A DNA stretch of 64,000 nt from NCBI RefSeq assembly GCF_019175285.1, contig NC_056527.1, positions 14,634,963-14,698,962 of the forward strand, written 5' to 3'. This DNA comes from Sceloporus undulatus (taxonomy: Eukaryota > Chordata > Lepidosauria > Squamata > Phrynosomatidae). A program made the translations under genes and the position numbers. Numbering within the stretch: the stretch's first letter is position 1; the number at the start of each line of letters is the position of its first letter. The notes below the pieces were generated by a model. That model was not told the origin of the DNA. It saw nothing but the letters and a program-made list of their open reading frames with translations, and searched no databases. Shown piece by piece: positions 33,490 through 45,186 of this stretch.

Positions 33490-35075
33490 CAATTGCCTCT
33501 CCTATTTATAGATGTAGTGTAGATGAAATCCAGTGCAGCCTGTCTACCCATAACCACTGATTGGATGGATCGGTCAATTGCATCTACACTACAATTGCAG
33601 AACCCAGACTCCCATTTCTTCCCAAAGAATTGGCGATCCTCTGAAACAGATCTGAGGAGCAGGAGTTGAGAGTAAGATTGGGAACAGGAGGAGGAGGGGG
33701 GAAAGGGGGAATTTTTCCACATAAGGAGAGGAAAACCATTATCAAAAGTTGTGTGTGAGATCCTAGATCACTGCACCACCAGCTTTGTTAGTACTTTCTA
33801 GTCTGACTGCCTATGAAGGGCTTGTGTTATGAGACAAAATACATTTCTGAAATTCAATCAATGTTCAATCATGACTCATAAGAATGCATGCAGGCTGGGG
33901 CTCCATTTGATCAAAAAGTGATTCAAGCTTCCAGACACTACGTATATCCAAAGATGGCAAAATCTGGATGAGCAGAAAAGCTGACATTTGCTTGCTATGC
34001 TGTAAAAATCTTTGCTTGTTTAGAGGGCTGCTAACAGATGACATCCAAGAAAATGTCTAGAAAGTGCAAGGAACAGGACTGGAGAAAATAGGAGGTGAGA
34101 ACCGTGAAGGTGAAAGAGGTGATCATGAGTTTCCAGTAACAGCTGGCAATTAATTTCTGCTATTGAGACTTTCACAATGTTGGCAGTGATACACTATCGT
34201 TCAGCCTAAAGTCTTGTGATAACTCTTCATATTGACTCAAATTTCCTGTTCTGTGCAATATTTCATGCCTTTGCCATTTCTAACCAGTGTTTCTTCTCTC
34301 TCTGAAACAGGGCTCTCAACAGGCAGAATGAGGAAACTTGACAGAATGAGGAAACTACCTCAGATTACAGATATTGGAGGGAAGTAGCCCCATACCAGTT
34401 CTTTCAAGGCCCCTGGCCATTCTTTCATGTTGGAGATAGAGTTGCATGTGTCACACATTTTGTCCTACGCTCCTGAAATTAACCTGCTGTATTATGGTCT
34501 GGTGGAATACATTTTCTCTTCAGCAGTGTTGTAGTAAAATTCAATTGTCTCAAACGGGATTATATCTGCAGTGTGTTTTGGACCTTAGTTATACTGGTGC
34601 CAGATAAACCAGTGCATCAAGAACAGGAGTGTAAAATCAATACCTGAAGGTGTTAAGCAACTTGTATATCTAGTGTAATGCTCTGCCCATGCAGATCCAT
34701 GTCCAGCTATTTTTTTCTATAGGGTACAATAGGTCTTTTCTACTCCTTTGAGCCCCATCCCAAACATCCCCAACTGTACCTGCCGACCTCTGGTTGCTTT
34801 CTTACTGGTGGTGATGACAAGAAACGGAGGCAGGGCAGAGAAGGAAGAATTGCTTCATTTCAGCTCAGAGAGGGGAGGAAATAAGTGTGTGCTCACAGAA
34901 TGGAGTGGCCCCTTGGAGCTATATTGCCTGAACCACCTCCTTCTTCCTCCCCTCAGCAAGGGACAGGACTACAGAACACCACTTTGTATTCCATCCAAAA
35001 AAAGATGTATGTGTGCATAAGCACATGTCACTAACAGGATTCTGGCTGTAGTGTGATAAGAAACCATTATTTTAA
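33490..35075. other. Non-coding stretch
   Basis: No exon, RNA gene or clear repeat recognised. Confidence 0.4.
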
Positions 35076-35079
35076 CCGA

Positions 35080-35303
35080 GGCTACATTTGCAAGGCAGAA
35101 ATATTGCACTTTGACACCACTTAATCAGCTATTGCTCCATCCTATGAAATCCTGGGATTTGCAGTTTGCAGTGGCACCAGTTTTCTGACAGAGAAGACTA
35201 AATATCTCATGGAACTACAAACCCCTAAATTCCATAGCATTGAGCCACGGCAATTAAAGCAGTGTCAAACTGCATTATTATTTCTGCAGTGTAGATGCAG
35301 CCC
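35080..35303. mobile_element. Palindromic MITE, type A
   Basis: GCACTTTGACACCACTTAAT and ATCCTGGGATTTGCAGTTTG on the left; ACTACAAACCCCTAAATTCC and TTTCTGCAGTGTAGATGCAG on the right. Full-length copy. Confidence 0.87.
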
Positions 35304-35665
35304 AAAACCTCTTGTGATAGAGTAGAACTTCTTAATAAAGTGCACCTTGGCAACCTTTTATTCTTATTCCTTTTCGAAGTTGCTTCTTTTCCCCACATCA
35401 GGTACTCTGACAATTGGGTTTTTTTAATGTGTGGGACTATTCTCACTTCTGCAGTCAGATTTGCACCCATTTATTTTGTGTGGAACCTGTCTGCTCTCTG
35501 TACAATGAGGAGTGGTGTTGCTGACAGAGAAGATATATTGCATTGGAAGATGAGCAAGGAGTTTATCACACAGGAGGAATTTTTCTAAATTTTGAATGAA
35601 AAGAAAGTGGGGCAAGAACGCATTCACGTGAATTCGCTAGTTCAGTGAATTTATGTGAATTCGAA

Positions 35666-35857
35666 TTGCGTTTGAATTGACTTCCCACTGCCCCAAAATA
35701 GCTTGCCATAGCCCAAAATTGCGTGTGATCACCTCTCATGCAATAACCTGAAACCCCATGATTGCGTTCGGACTGACTTCCCATTGCCCGAAATTGCGTG
35801 TGGTAGTCTATCATGCAATAATGTTAAACTCCATGATTGCGTTCGGATTGCCATTGG
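35666..35857 (+). repeat. Minisatellite-like array, 75-96-base unit, about 2.2 copies
   Basis: Units begin TTGCGTTYG at 35666, 35762 and 35837 and carry GACTTCCCATTGCCC, AAATTGCGTGTG and TATCATGCAATAA. The array follows a GTGAATTCGAATTGCG stretch and may belong to a longer DNA element. CpG is frequent compared with the surroundings. Confidence 0.75.
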
Positions 35858-35974
35858 ATTATAGTTCCAATTTTCCTTGTCTGGTAATGTCCCAAGTAAA
35901 TAAGCCCCTGAAGTCTGGGTGGCATTATGAGGTCCTGCATTGGTACTATCAGAATAGGTCTCTGCCTGTATGTG

Positions 35975-36864
35975 GCCCATAACTAGGCTTCTTTATTCCC
36001 AATATTATCAGCAAATTATATGCTTCGTATTTGCATGAAAAACTCCAGGATTGGATACAGCAAGAAAACATTCTTGCTGACGAGCAAGCTGGATTTAGAA
36101 CAGGTCAAAGCACAGTTGGCCATGGACTTATTCTGCAACATCTCTCAGAAAAGTATGCACCAGCTAATGAAAGTCTTCATACCGCATTCATAGACTTCAA
36201 GCAAGCTTTCGATTCAATGTCAAGGGAAAATCTTTGGAAAAAATTGGAATCTCATAATATCGATAAGAGATTGGTGGTGCTTATGAAGAAGCTTTACAAA
36301 AAGACCTATATGAAAGTCCAATGTACCCCTGCCGGACATTTAACAAGAAAAATACCCACCTATGCATACTAGCCGCTATCTTATTCAACTTCTATATCAA
36401 CTCTTTAGTTCATCACTTGGAATCGATAGAATCTCACCCCCCTCGTTTAGTAGATAGGCCGATAACTGTGCTATTATATGTCGATGATCTGGTGCTTTTA
36501 TCGCAGACAAGAATAGGTCTGAGACGCCTCTTAAGCGCTCTTGCTACCTACTGTAAAGATGAGCTGTTGACTATAAACTACAACAAAACAAAGGTTATGA
36601 TATTTATTATTTATGGCATCCCTTCACTGGCTCCCCCTCCCTTTCCGCATTCAGCCAAGCCAAGCCCTCCCTCCAGTCCATCTGCCTTGGTCCAGGCCTT
36701 GGAGGTTGAGAGGAACTGCTGGACCTCTTACCCTTTCCCTCCATCACTCCCTTCTCCTTCTGTGTCATGTCTTTTTAGATTGTAAGCCTGAGGGCAAGGA
36801 ACCATCTAAATAAAAAGATTGTATGTACAGCGCTGTGTAAATTTACAGTGCTTCATAAATAAAG

Positions 36865-36899
<35 letters not shown>

Positions 36900-38190
36900 G
36901 ACCAAACATAAATGGCAGATCGACGGCCATCAAATAGATCAGGTTACCTCATACAAATACTTAGGGATAACCTTCCAGTCAACAGGATCATGGAATCTGC
37001 AAATGAAGCATGCCATCGCAAGTGCCCAAAGAAGCACCAAAGCACCTCTTTCCATTTTCTATTCTAAAGGTGGCCAATATGTCCCCGCAGCCATCCAAGT
37101 ATTTGTCAGCAAAATAATTTCCCAGATGCTGTATGGCTGTCAGGTGTACACGCTTAATGATTACAACTCATTCGAAGTAGCACAAACCAAATTTTTAAGA
37201 TCAATTACAAGAATTTCGACATGCATCCCAAACGTAATACTCAGGTTGGAAACAGGACAAATTTCTATGGAAGCCCGAATATTGATGCATACTGTGAATT
37301 TCTGGCTAAAGTTGACTTTTCTTCCTGTGGGACTTACGCCATTAATTTTTGCAGATACTTTTCAATCTAAATGGAAAAACTCTCTGACTACAAAACTCCA
37401 AAATCTGGGACTCACAACTAATGCCCTTCAGTCTATGGAATATTCTAAAGCTAAAACAGCCATTATGCAGCGCATAAAGGACACAGAATTCCCAAACCAT
37501 AGAACTCAGTCCACTATTTTTCTTATTGGGACAGTATAGGACCGCTTACTGTGCCAAACTACATCACGAACCTATTGATCCCCAGATATAGAATAGCTTT
37601 CGCACTATCTAGATTAAACGTTCTTCCATCAGCATTACTGGAGGGTAAATTTAGTAAGACTTCTGTTCATGAGCGAACATGCCCCTGTAACTCAGGAGAT
37701 ATAGAAAATGTTGGACATGTATTGTTTCACTGCTCTTTTTATGGCAATGCTCGCAGAGATTTGATAACTCCTATACTTTTGAACGTACCTGGGAGATCTG
37801 AAGCTTTTTATTTAAATTACCTATTATCAGACTGGAACTTGCATATAACTTATAAAGTGGCACAATTTTCTGCACTAGCAATCACTTGTAGGAAAAGAAC
37901 AACTGATCAAAGTTAAACACGTAATATTGTGTCATGTCTGGCATTGCATGTCTGGTAAAAATCTGATATCGCTAATCTACCTTTATTATTTTTATCTTAA
38001 GGGCAGAAGCCCATAAAGGTTTATTTTTATTTATTTTATTTTATTTTAAATGAAGCTATCTTAAATGTAACGGACATGCATTATTTACATTTCTAGTTGG
38101 CAGTTTTTTATCCCAAACAATCTTTTTATGTGTATTATTTTATTTTTCTATATTATATTTTATATTGATGCTGGTGTTTGACCATAATAA
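35975..38190 (+). mobile_element. Second LINE type, degraded, interrupted
   Basis: A reverse transcriptase is readable in pieces: PNIISKLYASYLHEKL, then DEQAGFRTGQSTVGHGLIL, FIDFKQAFDSMSRENLW (motif A), then LLYVDDLVLLSQT (motif C with DD) in another frame, a KYLGITF block after 36.95 kb, and a C-terminal cysteine-histidine cluster CPCNSGDIENVGHVLFHC near 37.7 kb. The end reads AATAATAAAGAATTTCAATT. VDD instead of ADD and the CCHC-like cluster set it apart from the L2/CR1 copies; R4/Dong-like or Vingi-like are candidates but I cannot decide. Frame changes and an inserted LINE tail make it dead. The 5' part is missing. Confidence 0.8.
36598..36899 (+). mobile_element. L2/CR1-group LINE 3' end inserted in the other LINE
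   Basis: It starts TTTATTATTTATGGCATCCC and ends with ATGTACAGCGCTGTGTAAAT, CTTCATAAATAAAGGTTAAT and (AAT)n. The host LINE protein reads KTKVMIF just before it and HKWQIDG just after. The tail is the same as at 6505-6618, so the same family inserted in both places. Confidence 0.82.
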
Positions 38191-38194
38191 TAAA

Positions 38195-39275
38195 GAATTT
38201 CAATTTCATATCTGTGAACTTTTAGGGGATGAGCAACAGAAGGAAAACTGCAGTTTCATCCTGGAATTTGAATTCCATTTGTGGAAACCGACCGAAGGCC
38301 TTTCTCTTTTGCCCAAGTTAGGACTGCCTGGCTGTGTGCCTCCGATGCACAATTTGCCTTGCAGCAAAGGTGTTTCTCATCACTAAGTTACCTGTCAAAG
38401 TTTCTAACCATTCACCCAAACCAAAAATAACATTTTAATATTTGGATGAATAAGGATTCAAGCTCAAACTCACCTCCCCTATAAACCTATGCTGTATAGT
38501 TTTATGTCGGCACCATCATCAAATACCTTTGCTTCATTTAAGTCCATCAAAACAAGCCGTAGAAGGCAGGGATTCCTCAGGCTCTGAGGCCTTTCATGGC
38601 TTGCATTGCTGCAAGGTAAAATTCTGTTCTCCGAATGACATGCCAGGCTTGACATCCCGGTCTTGCTTCCCCTGCAGGCGCAAGAAACTCAGCAAGCATG
38701 TAAGAACATAGAAAGCTGAAGTGAAGGTCTATCCTGAAAGTCTCCGAACAGGATTTTGCCTTGAAGCACCAAGTTTCATCTGGATCCCACTCACTCCCAG
38801 AGCTTTTTGAAGCAGCCACAGCTCTGAAAGCAAGTGCAATACAACCGAATGTAGTTGGTATTCTGTGCACAGCTAGTGAGCTTGACTTTGTATATATATA
38901 TATTTTGTGTGGGTTTATATATAACTAGAGGCTTGCAGTAAAAGAAGTGCATACCCTCCAACTGTCCAATTGCAGTGACAGTTCTGTTGCTCTACTGTTT
39001 CAGCCGCATTTGAAATGTCCCACTTTCTCCTCATTTCACTTCCCCCCTTTGGCCCCACTTTACTTTAATTGCTGAAAAATGAGATCAAAGTGCAAAAGTA
39101 GTCTGCTCTTAGTTAACTCAGCAGGGGGAGAGGCGAGGACATGACCTTCCCAGTAGACTCAGGCAAAAGCAAACTGCTGTAGGCTCTATTACCTTGTATA
39201 TTGTTTCTCATTAATAATTGCCACCATGACTACTCTGATGTTGTTTGGGCACATGTATTCTGGTTTTCAATTGTA
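38195..39275. other. Non-coding stretch
   Basis: No exon or clear repeat recognised. The short frames at 38.5-38.9 kb on both strands have no supporting features. Confidence 0.4.
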
Positions 39276-39283
39276 AAATGTTG

Positions 39284-39510
39284 CAAGGTATAACAGTTTG
39301 AGTGTTGGGCTATGGCTCTGAAGACCAGGGTTTGAATCCCTGCTGAACCATAAAACCCACTGGTTAGGCTTAGGCAAGTCACTCTCAGCTTCAGAGGATG
39401 GCAATGGCAAACCCGCTCTGAAGAAACTTGCCAAGAAAACTCCATGATAGGTTCTTGTGTTAGGGTCACTGTAAGTAAGAAATGACTTGAAGGCATGCAG
39501 CAACAGCAAC
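39284..39510 (+). mobile_element. tRNA-derived (ACA)-tailed SINE
   Basis: GTATAACAGTTTGAGTGTTG, CAGGGTTTGAATCCCTGCTG (box B), AGGCTTAGGCAAGTCACTCT and the tail GCATGCAGCAACAGCAAC. Confidence 0.88.
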
Positions 39511-39646
39511 AAATATATTTGTAACTGGAAGCTTGCTGTAAATGCATTGTTTGTATTGGAAGCTCAAATAAAATCATGAAATATGCCAATTTCCCTTCCA
39601 TATTCTTAGCTTTAAAGAGGGGAGGGGAGGGGAGAGGAGAGAGAGA

Positions 39647-39700
39647 CTACATCTGCACTGAAGAATTAATGCAGTTTGACACTGCTTTACCTACCATGGT
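39647..39700. mobile_element. Palindromic MITE, type A, left end only
   Basis: CTACATCTGCACTGAAGAAT, TAATGCAGTTTGACACTGCT and CTACCATGG match the first 54 bases of the MITE, after which a reversed SINE begins. The rest of the MITE does not resume. Confidence 0.75.
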
Positions 39701-39870
39701 TTATTGTTGTTGTGTGCCTTCATGTTGTTTCTGACTTATGGTGACTCTAAGGCAAACCTATCATGGGTTTTTCTTTGCAAGATTTGTTCAGAAGAGGTTT
39801 TTGTTTAGTCCTTCCCTTGAGGCTGAAAGCATGTGACTTGCCCAAGATCATCCATTGGGTTTCATGGACG
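39701..39870 (-). mobile_element. tRNA-derived (ACA)-tailed SINE, truncated
   Basis: TTGTTGTTGTGTGCCTTCAT, TTATGGTGACTCTAAGGCAA and GTGACTTGCCCAAGATCATC, ending in a (GA)n run at about 39870-39891 before box B. Its 3' end abuts the MITE fragment. Confidence 0.82.
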
Positions 39871-39972
39871 AGAGAGAGAGAGAGAGAGAGACTGACTGAC
39901 TCTTGGCCACTCTGTTTTTAAAGTTAAGACCCCTCCTCTAGTCTTAAAATCCATCCACTAAAATTTGAGTAG

Positions 39973-40476
39973 TACAGTTGGCCCTCCACATTCGTGGCTG
40001 TTTGCGGATTTGATTATACGCTGAATGCTGTGCTCAAAGAGCCCATCGTGCACCTTGGAAGAACTAATGGGGCGTGTGCATGCTGCTGCCTGCTGCCCGC
40101 GGGTGTGAACCCCATTACTTCCTACCTTCCCTTACGCAGAGGGATATGGAACGGATCCCCGCGTAAGGGGAGGGCCCTCTGTATGTTCTCTCTAAGAATC
40201 TCTAGGTCCTCCAGTGTGACTCTCTGGTTAACCTCTGCCAAAGGTCATGCTGGAGAACCTAGAGATTCTTAGAAAGAACACCTCTCTAGGTATTTGTAGA
40301 TCCCCTAGCACAATTCTGTGGTCAATATTCTGCATATGAGTTGCTCTGGAACACCTAGAGATTCCTACAGAGGTGATATCTCAGTTAAAAAATAGGGTTT
40401 TTTTTATTTGCGGTTTTCCCCACTTTAATGGGGGTACTGTGCCCCTAACCCCAGCGAATGGGGAGGGTCCAATGTA
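39973..40476. mobile_element. pogo/Tigger-like non-autonomous element
   Basis: The start TACAGTTGGCCCTCCACATT and the reverse-complemented end TACATTGGACCCTCCCCATT are terminal inverted repeats flush with TA, as in Tc1/mariner-pogo elements. A second, inner end-like block (CCGCGTAAGGGGAGGGCCCT then CTGTA, up to about 40183) suggests one such element inside or fused to another. No transposase. Confidence 0.72.
40185..40279. repeat. 95-base inner palindrome
   Basis: GTTCTCTCTAAGAATCTCTA faces TAGAGATTCTTAGAAAGAAC, with GGTCCTCCAG facing CTGGAGAACC. One arm of the same unit repeats near 40.35 kb (ACCTAGAGATTCCTACAGAG). Confidence 0.8.
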
Positions 40477-40683
40477 TCCCTTTTTAAATGGGGAATATAT
40501 ATATTTCCTATGAAAATAGCAATGGCAGCAGGAATATTTTTCTTAAGTTTATCATAAACATACTATGACATTGCAGTAGTCCATCCAGTGACTGGAGTAG
40601 AGAGAAGACTTGCAGACTAATGTCAAGTGATATAACATGCATTACCTTTTTATAAACCCAGCAAAATGTACCTCTTCAATAAT

Positions 40684-40915
40684 GTGTTGTTATTGTGTGC
40701 CTTTAAGTCATTTCTGACTTGTAATGACCCTAAAGCGAACCTATTATGGGGGTTTCTTGGCAAGATTTATTCAGAGGAGGTTTGCCTTTGCCATCCTCTG
40801 AGGCTGAGAGAGTGTGATTTGCCCAAGGTTGCCCAGTGGGTTTCAGGCCAAGCTGGGAATAGAACCTTGATCTCCAGACTCATAGTCCAACACTCAAACC
40901 AATATGCCAAGCTAC
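40684..40915 (-). mobile_element. tRNA-derived (ACA)-tailed SINE
   Basis: TGTTGTTATTGTGTGCCTTT, TTTCTTGGCAAGATTTATTC, GCCATCCTCTGAGGCTGAGA and AGTCCAACACTCAAACCAAT. Nearly full length. Confidence 0.9.
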
Positions 40916-40929
40916 TCCGTCTTTTATAA

Positions 40930-42015
40930 ATAACTTTCTTAGGAGCACTGAGAATGCAAACTGCCAATGTTATTTGAAGCCTGAAAGCTCCCTGGCACAA
41001 GCCACAGGCCGAATGCTTTTTGGTATGGTAGAAACAAAATTTTAAATGGCCTAATGGAAGTAGCCAGGGTCATGAAGAGAGTTGATAAAATAGAACATAA
41101 ACTGCACCAATGAGAGATTTAATTACCTGGGAAGCTAGCATGAACAGGGTATTCATGCAGAACTATTTCAGCCAAGGGAAGTCAGTGATTATTAATCCCC
41201 ATTCTCCAAGGCTGCATTATTTATCTAGCAGAGCCTCAGGCCAACAAGAAGTTTTGCATGTTGGTGGATTGCGAGTATTTATTGGCAGCTTGTGAAGTGC
41301 TAGCAAATGTAGCAAAACAGCCCCTCTTTTTTTTTTTAAATTGCTTATTTGTGCCCTGAGAAGTGCATCTGCCATTCTGTCTGATGATGGAAATCATAAT
41401 GGCATGAGGACCTATACCCATGGCCATCTCTGTTTGGGCATGTGGAAAATTCCAGAAGCATGTCATCTTGCCTTAGTAGACTTGGAGAGAATCTGTGCAT
41501 CTTCTATGAGTAACTGGAAAATGCCACTATAGACAGACATTTGCGCGGAACAGGGGATGGAAATAACATAATTCTGCCACAGTTTGGAGTGTGTGATTCC
41601 TACATGTTACAGAGAGAAAAAGATGATGCCATGCTCAGAGGAGTCCTTGTGTCATACATTTCGTTCTAACCTCGTCTCTGCTGTTCTGCTTCTAACATTC
41701 ATTATTTGCTTCTACTATTTTCTGACTAGACCACTGTTTTCTTCAGAGATTGCTTAATAGGATCTGATGGATCCATAAGCCTTCCCTGCTTGCAAGAGCT
41801 ATTCAATCTTTTCAGCTATGGAAAGTGAGCTTCGCACACAGCTGGCCTTCCCTTTGCGTTCGAATCAATGCAGCAGCTCACATGTACAATATATTTGCCT
41901 GACTGTCTGAACTTGATTCACATACAAATCCTAGCCAGGATCCTAACTTGGGTACTTACAGTAGTTATGGATACATAATTAAACTAATCCATGGTAGCCA
42001 TCTTGGCCATGCAGT
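40930..42015. other. Non-coding stretch
   Basis: No exon, RNA gene or clear repeat recognised. Confidence 0.4.
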
Positions 42016-42019
42016 AAAA

Positions 42020-42228
42020 TACAGTGGGCCCTTGATGTCCATTGGGGTTTGGTTCCAGGACCCCTTGTGGAAACCAAAATCCATGGCTACTGGAGGCCCA
42101 TTATATACAATGACATAGTAAAATGGTGTCCCTTATATAAATTGGCAAAATCAAGATTTGCTTTTTGTAATTGTGAATATTTTCAAGCCGTGGTTGGTTG
42201 GTTCTGTGCATATGGAGGACAGACTGTA
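42020..42228. mobile_element. pogo/Tigger-like MITE
   Basis: It opens TACAGTGGGCCCTTGATGTC and closes GGAGGACAGACTGTA, with TA at each end. Body words GGTTTGGTTCCAGGACCCCT and CAAAATCAAGATTTGCTTTT are those of a widespread mariner/pogo-type MITE. About 209 bases, no coding. Confidence 0.78.
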
Positions 42229-42436
42229 CAATACCATCCAACATGTGTAAAACAGTGATTCCTTTATTGGAACAACCAAAAATACATAAAATGCATCATG
42301 CAAGTTTTTGAAGCTCCACTGGCTTCTCCATCAGCCAAAGGTATTAAAAAATAGACAGGAGAATGAAAAAAACGTGATGATGTTGGAGTCACAGGACTAC
42401 ATTTTGACAAGATGTTATTTTTGCTGTTGTGTTAAG

Positions 42437-42543
42437 ATGGCTGGATGGCCATCTGTCAGGGGTGCTTTGATTGTGTGTTCCTGCATGGCAGGGGAGTTGG
42501 ACTGGATGGTCCTTGAGGTCTTTTCTAATTCTATGATTCTATG
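42437..42543 (+). mobile_element. CR1 LINE 3' end
   Basis: GGCTGGATGGCCATCTGTCA, TTCCTGCATGGCAGGGGAGT, then ATTCTATGATTCTATGG, the CR1 terminus. Strongly 5'-truncated. Confidence 0.88.
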
Positions 42544-42544
42544 G

Positions 42545-43695
42545 TCTGAAGGGACATCCGTATAGGCAGTGGCCCTTCTCTCTTTGGCCATGTAGGGTCT
42601 GGGAGACAAAGGGTCGTAAAATGCATGAAATAAAATATAAACCCATTAAACTCCTGTGTGAAGCTACCTGCCCCTTTCTTAGAGACTGGAACTTCCCTCT
42701 TTGGGGTTTTTGCCTCCAACAAAGGTAAAACCTTTTAAATTGGGACTGCATTTGGCAGGTTTTACCTATCCAGCACCTGAAGATTCTCCAGATGCAACAG
42801 TACAAAGACTTGTTGAGAAAGTCAAAGCTCTCTGCCTAAGAAAGGGGTGGGTAGCCTTACACAGGAGAGAAACAACCTGGATCTCAAAGGAAGTTTCTCC
42901 CCGATGTTAATAGATTTTAAAATTTTATTTCCTACATGTTACAACTCTTTGTTTCCCACAGCCCTCAGGGACAAATTTTGCTGGCTGGGGTGTTGTCCAG
43001 CATCTTCTCAATAACAACAATTTTTAAAGAAGCCCCCCCCCCCCCCCCCNNNNNNNNNNGCCATCTCTTTTGACTGGGATTTGGACTGGTTTTAAATCTT
43101 TTTTCCTCACTGCTGCTACGGTTGTTAGGCATGGCTCTAGTTTTTTCAGCTCTCAGTTGCTATTTTTCTCCATTGTTATGATTTTATTGTATATTCTTTA
43201 GACTTCATTGCAAATCATATTGGAGACCTCTGTGGATGAAAGGCAGAGCAGAAACCTTTGCATAACTTTATTGAAATTGCACTTTTCAAAGATATTTTTG
43301 ACATAATTTTTACATACTAGACAAAATGGAAAAGCGCAATTTGTACTACACTGCAAACAGATGCTTTCAGATATTCCCTTATGTGTGATAGAGCTGACCA
43401 GGGAAAGGAGAATGCATGAACATGGAGCTCCCTATGGTGTGTTCTTACAACAAAGCATAGTTTACTCTGACATTTGAATGAGGTTTCTGTTTCAAAGCAG
43501 AATAGCATATGCTAGATTAGAAAATGCCCAGTTATAGACTCACAGAAGCCTATAACCTATTGTTCGTTCTAACTAAAGTAGACCAATTTAATCAATTGAA
43601 TTTAGTTATGTGTTCACTAGCCATTCAGCAATTGATTCAGTGCTTCTACTACAATTGGGACTAAACAACAAGATTTTAGCCAAAGCTGGAAGTGA
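42545..43695. other. Non-coding stretch with poly-C and gap
   Basis: No exon or clear repeat family. A C run at 43033-43049 abuts ten Ns. Confidence 0.4.
43050..43059. other. Assembly gap (10 N) after poly-C
   Basis: Ten unknown bases directly after a 17-base C run. Confidence 0.99.
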
Positions 43696-43705
43696 CTACA
43701 GAGTT

Positions 43706-43868
43706 AGCTGAGACTCTGAAGACCAAGGTTCAAGTCCCTGCTTGGCCATGAAAACCCACTGGTTGACCTCAAGCAAGTCACATACTCTCAGCCCTAGAAA
43801 CCCCAATGGTAGGTTCGCCTTAGGTTTGCCATAAGTTGGAAATGACTTGAAGGCACACAACAACAACA
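43706..43868 (+). mobile_element. tRNA-derived (ACA)-tailed SINE, deleted
   Basis: GACTCTGAAGACCAAGGTTC, TTGGCCATGAAAACCCACTG, CAAGCAAGTCACATACTCTC and the tail GGCACACAACAACAACATAA. The central 'ggcaatggcaaac' part and the 5' box A are missing. Confidence 0.85.
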
Positions 43869-43869
43869 T

Positions 43870-44910
43870 AACACCAACTACAACACAGTCTCTTTATCAG
43901 AAGAGCATCCAACATCCAGCCCTGGCTTCAGCTGATGCCATTCTCCCACCAAAAAGCGCCTCTTTGTACTACAGTTCTAACTAGCCCTAGCCAACATGTA
44001 TAATAGGAATTTTGGGACTTGTAGTTTAGAACATTTGCATGGAACCAGGTGAGGCAGAGTGGAAAATGGTGTTATCCGTAGTACTGAATCACTTTGAATG
44101 TCCAGAACTAATATGTGAAGAAGTTTAGAAAGATGCAAATGGTCCTCTGGACAGGCGCACACCTTTCTGGTTACTAGGCAATCCAAGAGAAACATGACTA
44201 AGCTCCTGAAAGTAGTTTTGCTAGGCCGTACTGCAATTGCCTAGCAACGACAAAGAGTTTTTCTCCCACTTGTGTGTGGACATGTGCTCGATGAAATTTG
44301 CCATTTTCCTTCTTAAATGTCCACATGGGGTCCTGTATGCCATAATCCGTGAAGCCAGCGGAATAGATGAATTGAACTTGTTATGGTTGAGGAAGGGGGG
44401 GCTGCATCCTTCCCTATGTTCACTAGAGAAATGCATGGAAAACAAGCACACCACGGTTAGATTCACATTTGCTTAATGGTCTCCAGTTGTCAAGGTGGAA
44501 GAACTTGCAAGGCGTTGCATTTAAAAAAGTAAAAGAAAATGTTGACTACATGCCTCTGAGAAAGTTCTATTGGACTTACCCCCAAAAGTAATGAGAAATA
44601 AGATCTTACCATGTTGATAAAAAAAAATCTGATGATTGAAATCTTGCATCAGACATGTAGCCATAACAAGGCTGTGCTCTGTCTCCCAATCTGACTTGAG
44701 AAACTCATCTTAAAATCTAAAACAACTGAACTGAAGGAGGGCACTGGCAAGTAGGGCATTGCGGGATGACACATCTAGCCCCCTCCTGCCCATGATGCGG
44801 ATCTCTATCCTTTGTTACAGCTGTTTGGATTTTAAAGTGGGTTTTGGGGGCATTTTTGGTTGTCGCAATGGTCCCATAATTGTAAATATAAATCCCAAGC
44901 AGTTACGAGG
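43870..44910. other. Non-coding stretch
   Basis: No exon, RNA gene or clear repeat recognised. Short frames on both strands at 44.2-44.5 kb are unsupported. Confidence 0.4.
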
Positions 44911-44916
44911 TAATGT

Positions 44917-45122
44917 GTGAGTGTGTTATATACCTTCAAGTCATTTCTGACTTATGTCTACCGTAAGGTTTTTCTTGGCAAGATTTGCTCAGAGGAGGTT
45001 TGCCACTGCCTTCCCCTGGGGCTGAGAGCATGTGACTTGCCCAAGGTCACCAGTGGGTTTCATGTCCAAGTGAGAGTTGAGCCCGGTTCTCCAGAGTTGT
45101 AGTCCAGCGCTCAAACCACAAC
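44917..45122 (-). mobile_element. tRNA-derived (ACA)-tailed SINE
   Basis: TATACCTTCAAGTCATTTCT, TTCTTGGCAAGATTTGCTCA, GCCTTCCCCTGGGGCTGAGA and GTAGTCCAGCGCTCAAACCA, reversed. Confidence 0.88.
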
Positions 45123-45186
45123 ACCACACTGTCTCTGTATGAGGTCATAAGCTCAGTGTATGACCAGGGGTGTCACTAGGAGTATA

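Noticed and set aside
36031-37916. A host gene with an RT-like domain
   Set aside because: Frames change several times, a LINE tail interrupts it and no host splice structure is visible; it is a dead LINE.
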